64,000 nucleotides of DNA from an endosymbiont of Galathealinum brachiosum. Lineage in GTDB: Bacteria; Pseudomonadota; Gammaproteobacteria; SZUA-229. Position numbers and translations under genes: made by a program. Positions 51,921-60,447 of the stretch are shown in pieces. The stretch's first letter is position 1, and every line of letters begins with the position of its first letter. The notes under the pieces are model-generated. The model was given only the letters and a program-made list of their open reading frames with translations, searched no databases and was not told where the DNA came from. The stretch lies in the NCBI GenBank assembly GCA_003349885.1, contig QFXC01000007.1, positions 11,475 to 75,474 of the forward strand, written 5' to 3'.

Positions 51921-53687
51921 ATGTCACTTGTGACATCACTTATTATGCGCCAGATGCGGGTGCCTATTATTATTTTAATAATGGGTTATGCCATTTCTAT
52001 ACTGGGTATGGTAATCACTCCGGGCATAGATGATCAGGGCAACCCCTGGCATATGAGTTTTTTCGATGCCTTTTATTTTGTAAGTTACACTGCCACAACG
52101 ATCGGTTTTGGTGAAATTCCTTACACACTTACAAATGCTCAGCGCACCTGGGCACTCATCACAATATACCTTACTGTGATTGCCTGGTTTTACTCACTCG
52201 GTAAAATTATTTCATTAGTACAGGACCCAATGTTTCGTGAAGCACTCAAGGAAAATCAGTTTTCACAACAACTGGAACGTATACCCGGTACCTTTATTTT
52301 AATATGTGGATTCGGCGAAACAGGGCACGCACTGGCAAGAGCCCTGACTGAGCGCAATATTCACACCGTTGTTATAGAAGAAAATGACAGACTCATTCAA
52401 ACATTACCTCTTGAGGATTTCCCACTCGTTATCCCGGGTTTTAAAGGGGACGCCAGAGATCCGGAGAAGTTAATACAGGCAGGCTTACAGAACAAAAAAT
52501 GCGCCGCTGTCATTGCCGTAACCGCTTCAGATGAAACTAATTTAAAGATCGCAGTAACCAGTAAATTACTACATCCGGATATTTGTGTTGTATGTCGATC
52601 CGAACTGGAAGAGTACGAAAGCAATATGTTTTCTTTTGGTACTGATTTTGTGATCAACCCGTTTGAAACCTTCGCCAATATATTTGCAATGGCAATGCAC
52701 TCTCCTTCTTTACATTTATTATATGACTGGTTAACCGGTGTGCCTGATACTGACCTAACCAACCCTATCTATGTTAAGGAAGGACACTGGGTTATTTGTG
52801 GTTTTGGGCGTTTTGGACGTGATCTGTACAGTCAACTCCTTAAAAGTAATGTTCAGGTAACGATAATTGATCCCTCGAAAGAAATGCGAGAAAACTTTCT
52901 TAACCGACCTGAAAACAAACATAATGACTTTATTATCGGCACCGGTTTTGATGCGCATACATTAACCGTGGCAGGAATTACTGAAGCAGTCGGTCTAATA
53001 TCAGGCACTGATAACGACACAAACAATCTATCAATTATAATGACTGCACGTGAACTCAACCCTGACCTGTTTATCGTTGCCAGACATAATAAAAAAGCGA
53101 ATGAAAAACTTTTTGAAGCGACGAAAGCTAATATAATCATGCAACCGAGTGAAATAATTGCTCGCAAAATTCGTACCTTATTAGTATCTCCCTTAATGAT
53201 TGCCTTTCTAAATAAAGCACGAAACCAGAACCCTGCCTGGGCAAACGTGACTATTAGCCGAATCATGGGTGCACTGGGTGAATCTGTACCAAGCATCTGG
53301 ACTCTCCATGTAAATGAAAAAGAAGCACGAGCACTCTGTCAGGTATTACGGTTAGGCAGAGTAATACGAGTAGGCAACCTGCTACAAAATCCAAGACAAA
53401 GAGAACACCTGTTAGAAGCAGTTCCATTAATGCTTAAACGAAAACAGAAACTGCTGCTAATGCCTACAAATGACATTGCAATTAAATCGGGTGACCAGAT
53501 ACTCTTTTGTGGCACACCTGGCGCACTTCGCAGTATGCAATGGTCACAAAACGATTTACACAGTCTAAATTACATCATGACCTATGAAGATACCCCGGAT
53601 GCCTTCATATGGAGAAAATTTCATCAGTTTATTAAACGAAATGAACGTCGTAATCGCCCCAGACAGAAACGCCATATAATGAAGTAA
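51921..53687 (+). CDS. Potassium channel protein with two RCK (TrkA-N) domains
   Basis: A 588-residue protein. N-terminal two-TM pore module with the selectivity-filter-like TATTIGFGEIPY, followed by a cytosolic gating part: RCK1 (FILICGFGETGHALARALTERNIHTVVIEE, about residue 120) and RCK2 (HWVICGFGRFGRDLYSQLLKSN, about 285), and a C-terminal TrkA-C-like segment (LLLMPTNDIAIKSGDQILFCG). Both RCK domains keep the GxGxxG nucleotide-binding loop. The filter is TIGFGE rather than the usual TVGYG. Ions and ligand are inferred, not shown. Confidence 0.88.
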   Translation: MSLVTSLIMRQMRVPIIILIMGYAISILGMVITPGIDDQGNPWHMSFFDAFYFVSYTATTIGFGEIPYTLTNAQRTWALITIYLTVIAWFYSLGKIISLVQDPMFREALKENQFSQQLERIPGTFILICGFGETGHALARALTERNIHTVVIEENDRLIQTLPLEDFPLVIPGFKGDARDPEKLIQAGLQNKKCAAVIAVTASDETNLKIAVTSKLLHPDICVVCRSELEEYESNMFSFGTDFVINPFETFANIFAMAMHSPSLHLLYDWLTGVPDTDLTNPIYVKEGHWVICGFGRFGRDLYSQLLKSNVQVTIIDPSKEMRENFLNRPENKHNDFIIGTGFDAHTLTVAGITEAVGLISGTDNDTNNLSIIMTARELNPDLFIVARHNKKANEKLFEATKANIIMQPSEIIARKIRTLLVSPLMIAFLNKARNQNPAWANVTISRIMGALGESVPSIWTLHVNEKEARALCQVLRLGRVIRVGNLLQNPRQREHLLEAVPLMLKRKQKLLLMPTNDIAIKSGDQILFCGTPGALRSMQWSQNDLHSLNYIMTYEDTPDAFIWRKFHQFIKRNERRNRPRQKRHIMK

Positions 53688-53775
53688 ACTTTGATATTTA
53701 ATCAGTAAAACGTCTTCGATATATATATTCTCGCTCAAACTACTCCCACTATTCCTGTAATCATAAACAGGGTTA

Positions 53776-53803
53776 TTGATTACAGGGATATGACTGGTAT
53801 AAT
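53776..53803 (+). promoter_or_regulatory. Sigma-70 promoter of tRNA-Arg
   Basis: TTGATT (53776-53781) and a perfect TATAAT (53798-53803) are separated by 16 nt, ending 12 nt before the mature tRNA 5' end. Predicted TSS near 53810. Confidence 0.7.
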
Positions 53804-53815
53804 TCAGCCAGACTT

Positions 53816-53892
53816 GTCCCCGTAGCTCAGCAGGATAGAGCCACCGCCTCCTAAGCGGTAGGTCGGACGTTCGAATCGTCTCGGGGACGCCA
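53816..53892 (+). tRNA. tRNA-Arg (anticodon CCT)
   Basis: A 77-nt cloverleaf: acceptor GTCCCCG/CGGGGAC, anticodon stem ACCGC/GCGGT with loop CTCCTAA (anticodon CCT), T-loop TTCGAAT, and CCA encoded at 53890-53892. It is a single-gene unit between the channel gene and ppiB. Confidence 0.95.
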
Positions 53893-53975
53893 TATTTATA
53901 CCAGAACCCTTCTCTTAAAAAGTTCAGGTAAAAACCCTGCATGAATATCATGCAATAACAGTAAGAGTAAAAACT

Positions 53976-54476
53976 ATGTCAGATAAAATATGCCTGGATA
54001 CTAATCACGGAAAAATCATTATTGAGCTAAATTCAGAAAAAGCACCTATTTCTGCTGAAAATTTCTTAACTTATGTAAAAGAAGAGTTCTTCAACAATAC
54101 AATTTTTCACCGCGTTATTCCCGGTTTTATGATTCAGGGCGGTGGTTTTATAGAAGGCATGGAGCAAAAAGCAACCAACGCTAATATTAAAAATGAAGCT
54201 GACAATGGCCTTGGCAACAAACGTGGCACACTTGCAATGGCGCGTACACCTGATCCAGATTCAGCTAGCTCTCAATTCTTTATAAACCTTAAAGATAACG
54301 ATTTTTTAAATTACACTGCACCAACCTCTCAAGGCTGGGGTTATGCTGTATTTGGTGAAGTTACTGAAGGCATGGATGTAGTAGACAGCATTGCTCAGGT
54401 AGCAACAGGTAACAACATGGGCCACGGTGATGTTCCTGTTGAAACTGTAATTATCAATAGCGCTACATTGGTATAA
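53976..54476 (+). CDS. ppiB: Peptidyl-prolyl cis-trans isomerase (cyclophilin, PpiB type)
   Basis: A 166-residue cyclophilin without a signal peptide, so cytoplasmic. Conserved active-site segments: [43 protein letters not shown], and [19 protein letters not shown]. It catalyses proline isomerisation during folding. It lies 10 nt upstream of lpxH on the same strand, a common gammaproteobacterial pairing (ppiB-lpxH), so the two are cotranscribed. Confidence 0.96.
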   Translation: MSDKICLDTNHGKIIIELNSEKAPISAENFLTYVKEEFFNNTIFHRVIPGFMIQGGGFIEGMEQKATNANIKNEADNGLGNKRGTLAMARTPDPDSASSQFFINLKDNDFLNYTAPTSQGWGYAVFGEVTEGMDVVDSIAQVATGNNMGHGDVPVETVIINSATLV

Positions 54477-54486
54477 AATTCAATAA

Positions 54487-55212
54487 ATGGCAAAACATCT
54501 ATTTATTTCAGATTTACATCTTGCACCTGAACGGCCTGATATTATTCAACTGTTTGTAGAGTTTATGAATAATCAGGCTGCGCAGGCTGAGTCACTTTAC
54601 ATACTGGGTGATCTGGTCGAATACTGGCTTGGAGATGATGATGACGCTGAAGGTCTGAATGCAGCTTTCAACGCCATGAAGAAACAATCAGATAACGGAC
54701 TGAATATTTACCTAATGCACGGTAACCGTGATTTTCTAATGGGTGAAGATCTTGCCAAACGTGCAGGCTGTAAATTAATACATGAACCTTATATTGCCAA
54801 TTTAAATAATAGCCCTGCTCTTTTATTACATGGTGATGTTCTTTGCACTGATGATTTACGTTACCTGGAATTACGAAAAGTATTAAGAAGCTCCGCCTGG
54901 AAGGACGATTTTTTAAGTAAGACATTAGACGATCGTAAACAGATTGCAGAGGGATTACGCCAACAAAGCAAAGATGATACCCAGTCAAAATCCAGTGATA
55001 TTATGGATGTGAATAAAAATGCAGTTATCGATGCATTTATTGATAACCATGTATCACTTATGATACATGGTCATACTCATCGCCCTGCAATACATAATGT
55101 AGACATCAATAATAAACCAGCAAAACGCATTGTACTGGGAGACTGGTATTCTCAGGGCAGCGTACTGGAAATAGATGATTCTAATACTTACCACCTAAGC
55201 CAGATCAGTTAA
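54487..55212 (+). CDS. lpxH: UDP-2,3-diacylglucosamine diphosphatase LpxH
   Basis: A 241-residue calcineurin-like Mn-dependent phosphoesterase of lipid A synthesis, forming lipid X. Metal motifs: LFISDLHLAPERPD, LGDLVEYWLGDDD, MHGNRDFLMG, LLHGDVLCTDD and MIHGHTHRPA. The length fits LpxH rather than LpxG or LpxI. Translated with ppiB. LpxH indicates a lipid-A-bearing outer membrane. Confidence 0.95.
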   Translation: MAKHLFISDLHLAPERPDIIQLFVEFMNNQAAQAESLYILGDLVEYWLGDDDDAEGLNAAFNAMKKQSDNGLNIYLMHGNRDFLMGEDLAKRAGCKLIHEPYIANLNNSPALLLHGDVLCTDDLRYLELRKVLRSSAWKDDFLSKTLDDRKQIAEGLRQQSKDDTQSKSSDIMDVNKNAVIDAFIDNHVSLMIHGHTHRPAIHNVDINNKPAKRIVLGDWYSQGSVLEIDDSNTYHLSQIS

Positions 55213-55268
55213 TTAATTTAACACCTGACTAAACAGCTAATTAATATTTTCTGATCTTTCCATATTTT

Positions 55269-55958
55269 TTAAAAAGCCGCTGTATATTCTTCGTAACCTT
55301 CAGGTTTCAAAAATATTTTTTTATTGAATTTACTTTCTTTAAAATCCTTAAGGAACTTTTCATAACCGCGACTAAAACTAATATGTACAGGTAGCCCCAC
55401 CTTATAATAGTTACCTGAGTGGTACACCTGATCAATCAAAAAACAGGGTGTATGTAACTCTTCAGGTGTGTTTTTTAAAGTTACTACCTGTTGACCTGAT
55501 AAAACCTGCTGGTATTGATAAAATATTTTCATATCTTCAGCATACATATCCTTTACAAGAGATACACGTGTACAAATTTTATCACCTGCAAGCACCTGAT
55601 AACTATATACCTGTTTGTTAGCTACCATAGGTGCTCCCTGCATAGCTTTTTCACCTGCAACAACTTTGAAGTTGAATTCAGGTTGCTGCCATGGGTGATT
55701 TTCTATTTTCAATATAGTTCTGTCTTCATGATTGATGCTATATATTGTTTTTTCCTTAACATTAAACAAAATAAAATCAGCATTATCATCACCATTATCG
55801 ATTCTCAAATACTGCTTATTAACTATATAACGCATAACTTGCGAACCTGCGTCCTGCTCCACTTCATCATAAAATAAAACCAGGCTGTTTATCTCTTTCG
55901 CTGAAGCAGAATAGACAACAAAAAATAAACTTAACAGTGAAAATAAATATTTTTTCAT
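55269..55958 (-). CDS. Secreted hypothetical protein
   Basis: A 229-residue protein with a signal peptide (MKKYLFSLLSLFFVVYSASA), so probably periplasmic. The mature part is beta-rich with alternating hydrophobic residues (LRIDNGDDNADFILFNVKEKTIYSINHEDRTILKIE), which looks like a lipocalin/LolA-like or DUF4412-type sheet, but I cannot assign a family. Two Cys (about 134 and 171) could form a disulfide. It starts 3 nt after the stop of the DUF455 gene upstream on the same strand, so the two are probably cotranscribed. Confidence 0.7.
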   Translation of the reverse strand: MKKYLFSLLSLFFVVYSASAKEINSLVLFYDEVEQDAGSQVMRYIVNKQYLRIDNGDDNADFILFNVKEKTIYSINHEDRTILKIENHPWQQPEFNFKVVAGEKAMQGAPMVANKQVYSYQVLAGDKICTRVSLVKDMYAEDMKIFYQYQQVLSGQQVVTLKNTPEELHTPCFLIDQVYHSGNYYKVGLPVHISFSRGYEKFLKDFKESKFNKKIFLKPEGYEEYTAAF

Positions 55959-55961
55959 CTT

Positions 55962-56765
55962 TTAATTAATCTCCAAAGCATTCAGATCAGCTATTTCTTC
56001 CGCTGTAAATCCTGCCTGCAATCTCGCAATTTCATCGAAGGGGCCACGCAGTGAACCATTCATATAATCCTGAATTAACTGTTTAAACGTATCACGATAA
56101 TTAAGGTTTCTTTTCTCACACAAATATTTATACCAGTGACTACCGATTGCAACATGACCAATTTCATCTTTCTGTATAATTTTCAGATGTGCTATAAATT
56201 CTTCATCCTTTTGCTGGGCCAGTTTTTTTAATATAACCGGTGTAACATCCAGCCCTCTTGCTTCCAGCACTCGCGGCACCAACGCCATGCGTATCATTAC
56301 ATCATGTGCTGTTAACTGTGCCATTTCCCATAAACCGTTATGCGCATCATAGTCACCATATTTTACATCACGCTTATGGATATACGATTCGAGCAAGGTA
56401 AAATGATAAGCTTCTTCCGCTGCCACTTTTAACCAGTCACCATAAAATTCAGACGGCATATCCGTAAAACGATATACCGCATCTAATGCCAGGTTAATTG
56501 CATTGAATTCTATATGCGCCAGAGAATGACATAATATCGCTCTTCCCTTTTCGGTACTTATACTGCGGCGGGAAACATCCCGAGGCGCGACCAGTTTTGG
56601 TAATTTCGGTCGGCCCACTTCAGCTATTGTTTCTGGTACAAATGCTCGATCAATTTCAAGCTCACCGGCACACCAGTCATCATAAAGCGCCTGAGTCAAA
56701 CTCACCTTCTCGGATGGTTTGCAGGCATTCAGACATTCTGCAGTTCGTTGAAATAGTAATGACAT
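55962..56765 (-). CDS. DUF455 ferritin-like protein
   Basis: A 267-residue helical protein of the DUF455 family (ferritin-like diiron fold). Candidate metal ligands: SLAHIEFNAINLALDAVYRF (Glu and His), VAAEEAYHFTLLESYI (ExxH), and QKDEIGHVAIGSHWY (ExxH). The C-terminal RGPFDEIARLQAGFTAEEIADL is a family feature. The reaction is unknown. It lies upstream of the secreted unknown by 3 nt and downstream of a palindromic element. Confidence 0.85.
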   Translation of the reverse strand: MSLLFQRTAECLNACKPSEKVSLTQALYDDWCAGELEIDRAFVPETIAEVGRPKLPKLVAPRDVSRRSISTEKGRAILCHSLAHIEFNAINLALDAVYRFTDMPSEFYGDWLKVAAEEAYHFTLLESYIHKRDVKYGDYDAHNGLWEMAQLTAHDVMIRMALVPRVLEARGLDVTPVILKKLAQQKDEEFIAHLKIIQKDEIGHVAIGSHWYKYLCEKRNLNYRDTFKQLIQDYMNGSLRGPFDEIARLQAGFTAEEIADLNALEIN

Positions 56766-56875
56766 GAGAGATAACTCTTAAAAGTAAATTTTTATCTCAA
56801 AAGGGGGTGAGAAATTATTATTGTTTAATTTTATGCAATGGAATGAAGATTAGTTTATATATTCTTCATGCACTA

Positions 56876-56996
56876 GTAACTGTTCAGGTTACCTCTGAAT
56901 GGCTTCAGATCAAGGCGAAAAATGTGAGCTTACAAATGTAAGTGTCCATTTTTTAACGAAGATATGGAGCCATTCAGAGGTGAGCTGGGCAGTTAC
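56876..56996. repeat. 121-bp palindromic intergenic element
   Basis: Inverted arms 56876-56904 and 56968-56996 share GTAACTG--CAG-T-ACCTCTGAATGGCT at 24 or more of 29 positions, around a 63-nt centre (TCAGATCAAGGCG...). No ORF inside. It lies between the divergent/serial minus-strand genes at 55962 and 57000 and is a candidate MITE; only one copy is visible in this window. Confidence 0.65.
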
Positions 56997-56999
56997 GGT

Positions 57000-57287
57000 C
57001 TATTTAGGTTTCCAGACACCAAATGCATCTTGCGATGGTGGCGGAGCCATTTGCGGTTTCTGCGCTTCCATATATTCAAACACATGAGTCATAAAACCAC
57101 CCAGGTCTTCAAGTGCGTCTTTCTTGTTCATCTGAGGGTTATTAATGTCTGAAAGCATCATACCTGCAGCCGCTACCAGATATTGCATAGCCATAACATC
57201 ATCACTTGTACGTGCATCCTGTTTTTTTAATGCATCTCGCAAATCTTCCATTAACTGGGGCGATAGTTGAATACCGTCATCACTCAT
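57000..57287 (-). CDS. Small conserved-type cytosolic protein of unknown function
   Basis: A 95-residue helical protein without a signal peptide: IQLSPQLMEDLRDALKKQDARTSDDVMAMQYLVAAAGMML, then DALEDLGGFMTHVFEYMEAQ and a Pro-rich tail (MAPPPSQDAFGVWKPK). Codon use looks normal, and the ATG follows AGGAAAAAT on the minus strand. I do not recognise the family and infer no function. Confidence 0.6.
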   Translation of the reverse strand: MSDDGIQLSPQLMEDLRDALKKQDARTSDDVMAMQYLVAAAGMMLSDINNPQMNKKDALEDLGGFMTHVFEYMEAQKPQMAPPPSQDAFGVWKPK

Positions 57288-57391
57288 TTTATTTTTCCTG
57301 AAATTTAGTTCAATATGGGATTATCCGGGTGCATTCTACATGAAATACCCCCTTTATATCATTCCAAATTATCAGGGATTAGAAATTTATA

Positions 57392-57703
57392 ATGTACAAA
57401 CTTTGCGTTTATATACCCACAAGCCACCTACAGCCAGTTAAAACAGCGATGTTTGAGGCTGGTGCCGGACAAATTGGTAACTATGACAGCTGTTGCTGGC
57501 AATCTCTGGGGCAGGGTCAATTCAGGCCACTTAAAGGTAGTCAGCCTTTTATTGGTCAAACAGGTAAGGTTGAAATTGTTGAAGAGTATAAGGTGGAGCT
57601 GGTTGTGAAAGACAGTTTAATCCGGCAGGTGGTTGCCAGTATGAAACAGGCACATCCTTATGAAGAACCCGCTTATGACATCTGGCAACTGACAGACATA
57701 TAA
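57392..57703 (+). CDS. Stand-alone NIF3-insert (YqfO C-terminal-like) domain protein
   Basis: A 103-residue protein matching the PII/CutA-like domain inserted in NIF3 family proteins: MYKLCVYIPTSHLQPVKTAMFEAGAGQIGNYDSCCW, the FRPLKGSQPFIG loop, and MKQAHPYEEPAYDIW with the conserved HPYEEPAY. Stand-alone versions occur in many proteobacteria, and the function is unknown; ligand sensing is suggested from the fold. It is followed by DUF302 and fabV. Confidence 0.85.
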   Translation: MYKLCVYIPTSHLQPVKTAMFEAGAGQIGNYDSCCWQSLGQGQFRPLKGSQPFIGQTGKVEIVEEYKVELVVKDSLIRQVVASMKQAHPYEEPAYDIWQLTDI

Positions 57704-57756
57704 AATACAGTCGATTATGCTAATATTCGCCTTCGCAGATAATTCGGAGAGTCCTT

Positions 57757-58140
57757 ATGTACGGTTTTAATGTAACAATTGATGCAACTATGGAAGAAGC
57801 AGAATCAAAGGTACGCGATGCCCTGGCTACTGAGGGATTTGGAGTATTAACAGAAATTGACGTACAGAAAGTAATGAAAGCCAAGTTAGATATAGACCGA
57901 ACTGGTTATAAAATTCTCGGTGCATGTAATCCTAATTTAGCACACGAAGCAATTGAGGCTGAACCAGATATCGGCCTGCTATTACCCTGTAATGTATTGT
58001 TGCGCCAGGAAGACGGTGGAAAAGTAAATATTGGCTTTATGGATCCTATCGCTGTATTAGGCATGGTTGATAACCCTAAAATTGCAGAAGTTGCACCTAT
58101 GGTACAGGCCAAACTCAAAAATGTAGCAGCTAGCCTTTAA
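57757..58140 (+). CDS. DUF302 family protein
   Basis: A 127-residue protein of the DUF302 family: YGFNVTIDATMEEAESKVRDALATEGFGVLTEIDVQKVMKAKL, LGACNPNLAHEAIEAEPDIGLLLPCNVLLRQEDGG and VNIGFMDPIAVLGMV. The CNP-x-LA and LPCNV-x motifs are the family hallmark. The function is unknown. GGAG precedes the ATG. It lies 53 nt after the NIF3-insert gene and 37 nt before fabV, on the same strand. Confidence 0.88.
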   Translation: MYGFNVTIDATMEEAESKVRDALATEGFGVLTEIDVQKVMKAKLDIDRTGYKILGACNPNLAHEAIEAEPDIGLLLPCNVLLRQEDGGKVNIGFMDPIAVLGMVDNPKIAEVAPMVQAKLKNVAASL

Positions 58141-58177
58141 ATTAATTAACACTTAACACCAAGACGGAAACTATATT

Positions 58178-59374
58178 GTGATCATTAAACCCAAAACTCG
58201 TGGATTCATTTGTACAACAACTCACCCTACAGGCTGTGAAGCTAATGTGGCAGAGCAAATTGCTCGCGTGAAAGTCGATGGCGAAGTTAAAAATGGACCT
58301 AAAAATGTTCTGGTTATCGGCTCATCAACTGGTTATGGCCTGGCTTCACGCATTACATCAGCATTTGGATCTGGTGCAGCAACACTGGGTGTGTTTTTAG
58401 AAAAACCTGCCAAAGAAAAAAAATCCGGATCAGCAGGCTGGTATAACTCTGCGGCATTTGAAAAAGCAGCTCATGCAGAAGGCCTGTATGCCAAAAGCAT
58501 TAACGGTGATGCTTTTTCAAATGAAATGCGCGATAAAGCAATTGAAACAATAAAACAGGACATGGGTAAAATCGATCTGGTTGTTTACTCACTTGCATCG
58601 CCTGTTCGCAAAATGCCTGAAACGGGTGAAGTCATTCGTTCAGTTTTGAAGCCAATTGGTGATGTTTATAAAGCAAGTGCTATCGATACCAGTAAGGACG
58701 TTATCATTGAAGCTGAAATAGACCCTGCTTCAGATGAAGAAATAAAAAATACCGTTACAGTTATGGGTGGTGAAGACTGGGAGTTATGGATTAACGCACT
58801 TAAAGATGCGGATGTTCTGGCTGAAGGTGTTAAGACCGTTTCATATAGCTATATCGGTACAGAGATCACCTGGCCTATTTACTGGCATGGCGCACTGGGT
58901 AAAGCTAAAGAAGATATGGATCGTGCAGCATCATCATTAAGAGAGAGTCTGTCCAGTTTAAATGGTTCAGCTAATATGGCTGTATTAAAAAGCGTAGTCA
59001 CTCAGGCATCTGCTGCCATACCCGTTATGCCTTTATATATTGCAATGGGCTTCAAGGTTATGAAATCACTGGATATACATGAAGGCTGTATTGAACAGAT
59101 CAACCGTATGTTCCGTACCCAGTTATATAAAGACGGTGGAGCAGAGCTTGATGATACTGCCCGTATCCGTATGGATGACTGGGAACTTCGTGATGACGTA
59201 CAGAACAAAGTTAAAGAAGTCTGGCCGGATGTTACAACCGAAAACTTATATGAACTGACTGATTATCAGGGTTATAAAGATGAGTTTTTGAAACTATTTG
59301 GCTTTGGTGTAACCGGTATCGATTATGAAGCCGATGTTGATACACTGGTAGATTTTGAACCTATTACCATCTAA
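58178..59374 (+). CDS. fabV: Enoyl-ACP reductase FabV (trans-2-enoyl-CoA reductase)
   Basis: A 398-residue NADH-dependent reductase closing the fatty-acid elongation cycle. It begins [21 protein letters not shown] (GTG start), has the Rossmann [12 protein letters not shown] motif, and the FabV Tyr-x8-Lys active site in [11 protein letters not shown] (Tyr followed by Lys eight residues later). The C-terminal SNTELLELFGF-type end is present as [12 protein letters not shown]. FabV is a triclosan-insensitive alternative to FabI. A hairpin terminator follows. Confidence 0.95.
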   Translation: MIIKPKTRGFICTTTHPTGCEANVAEQIARVKVDGEVKNGPKNVLVIGSSTGYGLASRITSAFGSGAATLGVFLEKPAKEKKSGSAGWYNSAAFEKAAHAEGLYAKSINGDAFSNEMRDKAIETIKQDMGKIDLVVYSLASPVRKMPETGEVIRSVLKPIGDVYKASAIDTSKDVIIEAEIDPASDEEIKNTVTVMGGEDWELWINALKDADVLAEGVKTVSYSYIGTEITWPIYWHGALGKAKEDMDRAASSLRESLSSLNGSANMAVLKSVVTQASAAIPVMPLYIAMGFKVMKSLDIHEGCIEQINRMFRTQLYKDGGAELDDTARIRMDDWELRDDVQNKVKEVWPDVTTENLYELTDYQGYKDEFLKLFGFGVTGIDYEADVDTLVDFEPITI

Positions 59375-59382
59375 ACACTTCC

Positions 59383-59410
59383 GTCATGCCCGAACGTATT
59401 CGGGCATGAC
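59383..59410. terminator. Bidirectional hairpin between fabV and the EamA gene
   Basis: A perfect 12-bp stem GTCATGCCCGAA/TTCGGGCATGAC with a CGTA loop, extended by ACACT/AGTGT, between convergent genes. It has no long T run; it may be a palindromic repeat serving as a terminator. Confidence 0.7.
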
Positions 59411-59425
59411 AGTGTTATGTATCAA

Positions 59426-60301
59426 TCATTTTTTACGTTGTCCAACGTGATAAACCGATTCATAAAACGCCACAGAAACAATAATCAAACCACCAATCAC
59501 AACACCCTTAGTTGGAATCTCACCTATGATAAGCCATGCAAAAGCGGCTGCAGACAAAGGTTGCAAGCAACTAATCATGGCAATTGATTTAGCCGGTAAA
59601 TGCTTAAGACTATAAGATAACAGACTATGGGCAGTCGCCGTACTAATCCCGCCTAAGAGAATAAGCAGTAACCAGTCATTTATTTCAAGAGAAGCCGTTG
59701 CATCTACATCAACAAACATTAACAGCATAATAGAAATAGCAATTACCTGATGTAATATAAGCCCATCTGAGGATACGGTTGAATGTTTATATTTCTGCAA
59801 CAAATTCCGTAGCGAAAAAAGAAAAGCCGATATAACACCCCAAAACACACCTTGCACAGCAGCACTATCAAACTGATTTATGTCATCACCAACCATAATC
59901 ATGACCCCAGCAAAAACAACCAGCGCAGCAATAATATCTGAAACTTGAACACGTTTTTTATTAAACATTGGCTCAAGAAACACCATGATAACCGGATAAG
60001 TAAACAGCGCTAACATACCAATAGCCACAGTTGAAACCTGCATCGAATAATAAAAACTTATCCAGTGCAAACCCAGAATAACACCAACCAGATAAACCCC
60101 TGCATATTCTCTAATACCGTTTAAACGATATGCTCGCTTTCGAGTATATGCAAAAACAAACAGAACAATGGCAGCTATAACACTACGTAACTGAGTAACA
60201 GACACCGCATCAAGCGGAATCAATTTAGAGAACAGGCCATTTAAGGAAAGCAGGAAAACGGCCACATATAAAATACTTAAACCGTGTTTTGAATCTGACA
60301 T
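59426..60301 (-). CDS. EamA/DMT-family transporter
   Basis: About 291 residues from ATG 60301 (MSDSKHGLSILYVAVF). Ten hydrophobic segments in two EamA halves (residues about 7-130 and 145-285), typical of the drug/metabolite transporter superfamily. It contains SVTQLRSVIAAIVLFV and FSLRNLLQKY. An in-frame ATG 33 nt upstream (60334) is possible, but the shorter start better fits the family and neither has a strong ribosome-binding site. Exports small molecules; substrate unknown. Convergent with fabV. Confidence 0.88.
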   Translation of the reverse strand: MSDSKHGLSILYVAVFLLSLNGLFSKLIPLDAVSVTQLRSVIAAIVLFVFAYTRKRAYRLNGIREYAGVYLVGVILGLHWISFYYSMQVSTVAIGMLALFTYPVIMVFLEPMFNKKRVQVSDIIAALVVFAGVMIMVGDDINQFDSAAVQGVFWGVISAFLFSLRNLLQKYKHSTVSSDGLILHQVIAISIMLLMFVDVDATASLEINDWLLLILLGGISTATAHSLLSYSLKHLPAKSIAMISCLQPLSAAAFAWLIIGEIPTKGVVIGGLIIVSVAFYESVYHVGQRKK

Positions 60302-60447
60302 AATATAAGCTGGTAAATAAAAACTGGAATGCATTATAAACTAAAAAACAATATTTAGGCTTTAGTAAATGACCTCAAATTATTTAGAGCACATTATAAT
60401 TAGGCCTATAATTTAAACATACAGAATTTTTAACCTATACTCTACTA

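Noticed and set aside
53565-53951. 128-residue open frame on the minus strand
   Set aside because: It runs through the tRNA-Arg gene and the end of the channel gene, so it is a false ORF.
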